A DNA stretch of 64,000 bases from positions 62,001 through 126,000 of the forward strand of contig JAVHNS010000004.1 of assembly GCA_036872755.1 (NCBI GenBank), in the 5' to 3' direction. The notes under the pieces are model-generated. The model ran no database searches. It had not been told where the DNA came from and saw only the letters and a list, made by a program, of their open reading frames with translations. Positions 60,063 to 64,000 of the stretch are shown in pieces (the stretch's first letter is position 1; each line of letters begins with the position of its first letter). A program made the position numbers and the translations under genes. The stretch comes from Orbilia blumenaviensis (lineage: Eukaryota > Ascomycota > Orbiliomycetes > Orbiliales > Orbiliaceae).

Positions 60063-62473
60063 CTATGACGTCTCTTCCCGAGGGTAAAATACCTTACCAC
60101 GCTCCTTATCATCCACCAGTCGGCTTAGGCCCTTGAGTTTCCTGAAAAACTCGACCTTATTGCCAGGATTGACACGACCGTGGAATTTCTTACTGATTGT
60201 TGCGAAATCAATACCCTCTGGCGTGAGAACTGCCTTAATTTCATCTTCCGTAATTGGCGCTTTCGATTTGTCTATGTCCATGTCAGTGGTTGAGGGAGGG
60301 TGGGGGAGTTCGTTTTGGTTGTTGATCAACATACCTATGGTGGCACCTGGGCTACCATCTCTGCTTATCCCAGCGCTGGGGGAGCCAGATCGAGATTTCT
60401 TACCGACTGCTGTCTTAGCAAAGGGTGGACTACCGGACCGAGCTGGAATGCTGGCCGAATTGTCTCCGCCCACTCTGATCTTGATCTTCTTTGCTGCTTT
60501 CCCTCCTTCGCTCGTAGCACCATCCGACATCTCGCCGCCAGTTTCGTACTCGCTACCACTACCGACCCCGGTTGGCTTTCTTCTTTTCTTTATGTTTTTA
60601 TTCTTGGAGATTTCTCCAGCAGAGCTGCCCGGAGTGCCAACCCCAGCATCTGGCTCTCGTTTGATTGCTATCAAGCGGCTCTGAGCTGGTGTTTGGCCGT
60701 TAACAGCGGCGAGTGCTTTAGCAGATATTGGTTGATCGTCCTTTTTAGCTCGCTTGTTCTGCACGCCAGCTTCAGGGCCTGCATCCGCTATACCTGGAGA
60801 TCCGGATCGTTTCAAAGATTTAGCCGTTTGGGCGGTCGAAGGTTTATTTGGGGTTGTGGTGCCTGTAGTAGGAGAGGACGTGCCTGGCTGGATTGCTGCC
60901 TTCCCTGCTGCAGCGGCCTTCAAAGACTTGACGGCTTCTTCGGCCTCCTTCTGTTCCTGTCTTTCTCGCTTTCGCTCCTCTTCTTCCTTCTCCTTAGCAG
61001 CCTTTTCCGCAGCCTTCTTCTTTTCTTCTTCTTCCTTCTTAGCAGCTTCTTCATCGCTGTCCACTGACTCTTGCTGAACGGCTTGTTAGTTATGATCTAT
61101 AGATCATGGTGGAAAGGCTGTCAAAGGCAGGGTGAGTTTCACTTACAGATGAAGCGTACGGGTTTTCATCGGAGTCGGATTCGTATATAGCGTTTTTCTC
61201 GCGCTGCTTCAAGTACTTCTTCACTTTGCGGCCATGGGCTTTTCTGGACTTCTCCAACGCCCGTTTTTCCATTTCCTCTCTCTCGTAGTCCTTCTCATCG
61301 CGGATGTCGAAGATATTCGCGGAAAGTTGTTCTCTTTGCATTTTTTTCTGTGAGTAGAGAGTGAGCGGATGGATCTTCTGTAAGTTATCAGGAAGTTGCA
61401 CATACCGTTGCCGCCTTGAGTTCTTCTTCATCGCCTTCTATGATCGGAGGGGCCTCGTCGTCTGCAAAATCTTCCTCGAAGTCGAGTTCGTCGGCATCTG
61501 TAAACCCGGGTTTGGCTTCACGTCCTTCCAAACGGTCACCCTTAACAGTGTAAAGTCTTTTAGTAGCACGCATGTTTTCCTGTTCTTCCTTGAGCTTGGC
61601 TTCCTTTTCATCAGCCTTGGTGACATCCATGAACCACCTGTTTAACTTTTCTTTCTGTTTCATAGCAGCTTCTGCCTGGTCCGCTGAGAGCGTCTTGAAG
61701 TTATTCCGCTGCTGAAATCGATAAAACTTTTCCACCGGGATCATCTTAAACATTCCTTCATCCATGACGAGCATAACGGAAGTGCCACTGAGACCGCCCT
61801 CGAGATTTCCGATCCAGGTGTTCTTGTTTTCGTAGTCCTCAATAAACCACGGGAAGTACTCCTCGTATTTGAGCCGGCGCTCTTCCTCGTCACGCTGGAA
61901 AACTTGCTGTGTCTTCTTTTTGAACATGTTTTTCTTCTGTTTAACTGCACCTCCATGAGGCGCAATCCTTGCTAAATTTTCCGCGTGCTGTCTTTCTTTC
62001 TCGGCCTTCTCAGCTTCCCGTTTTGCCTTTTCCTCCGGGTCGATATCTTTCTCGTCCGGGTCCAGCGGTGCGCCGTTGTTTCCAGGTTCGACCTTTGCGC
62101 CTTGCAAGGGGCCGCGAGGGTCTCTCCGGTGTAGTTTGATGGGTCTAATGAACTCCTCCGGGTCCATGATGTTGACATCATTCTTTGAATACAATCTCAT
62201 GCAATGAAAACGCATATTACGGAGGAGAGCTTTCTTGGTCGTGACGAGCTTGTACTCGGTGTACTTGCCATCATCGTCGGGTTCGGGATCCTCACTGATG
62301 GCAGGCTTCAAACCTGGCGGAGCGGGTCCGAGGGGTTTCTTCGGGGGCGGCTTTCTCGGTTTGGGCCTAACCAGCGGGTCTCCAGTGGCGCGACGGATCT
62401 TTCGAGGCGGATGAGGACCATTGGGTCTTGGTGTGGTTTTGGCGGAAGCGTTTGGGGGCGTCGGTGACGCCAT
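60063..62473 (-). CDS. TFG1: Transcription initiation factor TFIIF subunit alpha (RAP74/Tfg1)
   Basis: Large subunit of TFIIF, the RNA polymerase II partner that helps load the polymerase at promoters and aids early elongation. The N-terminal exon starts MASPTPPNASAKTTPRPNG, then a Pro/Lys-rich stretch. The dimerisation domain follows: EYKLVTTKKALLRNMRFHCM, EYFPWFIEDYENKNTWIGNL, EGGLSGTSVMLVMDEGMFKM and VEKFYRFQQRNNFKTLSADQ. Next come long Lys/Glu coiled regions and an Ala/Thr/Ser-rich linker with many SP sites. The C-terminal winged helix is present: ITEDEIKAVLTPEGIDFATI and VNPGNKVEFFRKLKGL. The last codons (KVFYPREETS) may be read-through of a final donor GGTAAGG, so the real end may lie in one more short exon. 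Two other introns are seen near 61065-61150 and 61345-61400. Confidence 0.92.
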
Positions 62474-62739
62474 GGCGCGTTACTTGGAGGAGGGCCTCGA
62501 GTGAGGGACAAACAGGGTGTGTGATACGGATATTGTCGGTGTTTCTCGTGAGATCGAAGGGAGGAGGACAGTTTACTTTGAGAAAATAGTTGGTTTAAGT
62601 AGTTGAGTATCGGTTAGCGATGGGTGATATAGTTCGAGAGAGGAGGTTGGTTGGTGGTTGGTGGTTGGGGGGAGAGTCGGAGAGAGATCCTTTTCGAGAA
62701 GGATGCGATGAAATGATACGAATATGTGTGGCCTGGGAT

Positions 62740-62785
62740 GGTGATGGTGCTGGTGCTGGTGCTGGTGCTGGTGCTGGTGGTGCTA
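62740..62785. repeat. GGTGCT hexanucleotide repeat
   Basis: About five tandem GGTGCT units preceded by GATGGT units. Confidence 0.85.
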
Positions 62786-62802
62786 GTTAGGTAACAAGCA
62801 GC

Positions 62803-62821
62803 GAGAGAGAGAGAGAGAGAG
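62803..62821. repeat. GA dinucleotide repeat
   Basis: Nine or so tandem GA units. Confidence 0.85.
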
Positions 62822-62984
62822 TTAGTTAGCCCCCCCGAAAACCACAAACATCAACCACTATCACAACCACGACCACCACTATCATACCAGCATATACCTA
62901 CCCATCTATAATCTACCTATTTAACCAGAAAAAATTTAATTCGTTTCGCATCATAGCACATCCCATAGGAGTGTAAAAGAAAAA

Positions 62985-63221
62985 ATGTCCACGGCATCAA
63001 ATACCGGCCTGCCGACAGGAGGCTCAAGCTCCTCAGCATATAAAACACGGCAATACACGCACCTACAAGGCCAATTGGCGCAGCTTCAGGCCAACCTCTC
63101 CGACATGGAAGAGCTTCTCCGTATGACCTCAAACCAAGCCGAAAAGATCAGGACATTGGGAGGCCTACAGGCTGGATTGTTTATGGGAGCCACCAAGGTG
63201 TTCGAGGACGGCGAGAAATAG
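62985..63221 (+). CDS. HSK3: DASH/Dam1 complex subunit Hsk3
   Basis: Small fungal-specific kinetochore protein of the DASH complex, which couples kinetochores to microtubule ends. The single 78-codon exon starts MSTASNTGLPTGGSSSSAYK. The helical family core is YTHLQGQLAQLQANLSDMEE then LLRMTSNQAEKIRTLGGLQA, ending GLFMGATKVF. The leucine-rich heptad pattern, the central LGG and the terminal LFMxA block fit the Hsk3 family, and so does the size. An A/C-rich leader precedes the ATG. The identification rests on recalled family features of a short protein, so it is less certain than its neighbours. Confidence 0.8.
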   Translation: MSTASNTGLPTGGSSSSAYKTRQYTHLQGQLAQLQANLSDMEELLRMTSNQAEKIRTLGGLQAGLFMGATKVFEDGEK

Positions 63222-63621
63222 TTATGGCAGCTTGGGGAACCCTTCTTTCTGCCCACGAATAGATCACCCGAGCACTTGCTTCTCACATTCTTCTACACTG
63301 TGCTCATGATCACGGCCGTAATCGATTTGACCTTTTTTTATTATTATTTTTTTATCTGTTTTTATCTCTTTTCCTATCTTGGATCTCGAGATTGATTTCC
63401 GGGTCGTTTTGTTTCGTTTTGGGATTTTTGTTCCATCGTTATCAACGCCGCCAAGTGAGGTAATCGCTAGCTACCTACCTAGGTAGGTACCTGGGGATTA
63501 GCTTCCTCCCACCACAACCCTTCACCATCACCACCACCATCAACTTCATCACCAACTTCATCGCCCACCATCGCGGTCGCCATATACGTCCCCTACCCAA
63601 CCTAATACTAGCTCGCCCGGT
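63222..63621. other. Short intergenic region between HSK3 and MED17
   Basis: 400 bases, T-rich then C/A-rich, with ACCTACCTAGGTAGGTACC at 63472-63490. It serves as HSK3 3' end and MED17 promoter. Confidence 0.55.
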
Positions 63622-64000
63622 ATGGATGACCGTCTCCTCCTCTCTCTGGTATCCTGGCCGGACCCGGACCCACACAAGACCTCTCTTTCGTCCCTCATCC
63701 CGCGCATACAATCGGAACGCGGTCCCTTTAAAAATGTCACTGAAGACAGTCTCAACGAAGAGATCGCGGCTGCCGAAAAGCTCTCGGACCAGGACGCGAC
63801 TCATGATGACGACCAAGTTCCCGTACTTGCTGCTACCACAGACGACCAGCCAAATCCACGGGAAACTCTCGCCCTTAAAAAGCAGGAACTCATCAAACTG
63901 ATCGAGTGAGCATCCTCCTATCGGATCTATCCTGTCAGTCTTCACTCGTGAAGGCTTCCTTCACCGCTTAAAGGCCCATGGCACTAATTACTTCCGCCCA
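63622..64000 (+). CDS. MED17: Mediator subunit 17 (Srb4), 5' part only
   Basis: Head-module scaffold of the Mediator coactivator. Only the first exon is in the window: MDDRLLLSLVSWPDPDPHKT, followed by SLIPRIQSERGPFKNVTEDS and LNEEIAAAEKL. An acidic linker and ALKKQELIKLIE come next, before a GTGAGC donor at about 63909. The remaining bases are intron and possibly the start of exon 2. The N-terminal pattern (aspartate and proline leader, IxRIxxERGxFxxVTExSLxEEI) is what fungal Med17 proteins show. The body of the protein is outside, so the assignment is moderately secure. Confidence 0.75.

Larger units (their letters stand above)
62474..62984. promoter_or_regulatory. Divergent promoter between TFG1 and HSK3, with GCTGGT and GA repeats
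   Basis: 511 bases between divergent starts. It contains a GGTGCT hexamer repeat (62740-62785) and a GA run (62803-62821). The HSK3 side is A/C-rich. Confidence 0.55.

Noticed and set aside
60300..61067. 255-codon plus-strand frame opposite TFIIF alpha
   Set aside because: It is antisense to a well-supported gene and its Phe/Leu/Ser-rich translation is the mirror of Lys/Glu-rich codons.

Overview
The window is nuclear DNA of a filamentous ascomycete (Pezizomycotina, most likely Eurotiomycetes). The evidence is densely packed conserved single-copy genes on both strands, many short introns (about 60-120 nt, mostly GT-AG with CTAAC/CTGAC-like branch sites), a fused double-domain 6-phosphofructokinase, an ERG6 sterol methyltransferase, a DASH-complex protein and homopolymer-rich intergenic DNA. 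I see no transposon, rRNA, tRNA, CRISPR array or secondary-metabolite cluster. Species cannot be fixed from the sequence alone.

Layout. 0-7.7 kb: the spliceosomal intron-binding helicase Aquarius (3' end outside the window) head-to-head with THO-complex subunit 1, then the ESCRT-III protein Did2/CHMP1. 8.9-10.6 kb: a homeobox transcription factor with a 3.1 kb upstream gap. 13.7-20.2 kb: a small unknown protein, then three mitochondrial genes (an Mcp1-like membrane protein, trans-2-enoyl reductase ETR1, and GatA/HER2). 22.6-31.8 kb: tRNA adenosine deaminase TAD2, 6-phosphofructokinase, and pyruvate dehydrogenase E1 beta. 32.6-40.2 kb: MZM1, splicing factor SLT11/RBM22, ERG6, zuotin, and an EXPERA (TMEM97/sigma-2-like) membrane protein. 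41.2-52.5 kb: a serine-rich orphan protein and the 9 kb ATR/MEC1 checkpoint kinase. 53.2-64 kb: IMP 5'-nucleotidase ISN1, fork-protection protein CSM3, a cytochrome-b5/FMN dehydrogenase of the CYB2 type, TFIIF alpha, DASH subunit HSK3, and the start of Mediator subunit 17.

The genes are mostly housekeeping and do not form one pathway. Loose themes are RNA processing (AQR, THOC1, SLT11, TAD2), mitochondria (MCP1, ETR1, HER2, PDB1, MZM1), sterols (ERG6, EXPERA protein) and replication stress (MEC1, CSM3). The most unusual signals are in gene structure. PDB1 appears to contain a 62-nt AT-AC intron, with a nested in-frame GT-AG alternative. The first 24 codons of ISN1 are split over four exons of 25, 11, 28 and 8 nt. 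The haem-ligand loop of the CYB2-like gene sits on a 20-nt exon. All gene models here were spliced by eye from conserved protein motifs, so exon ends are approximate unless given exactly.
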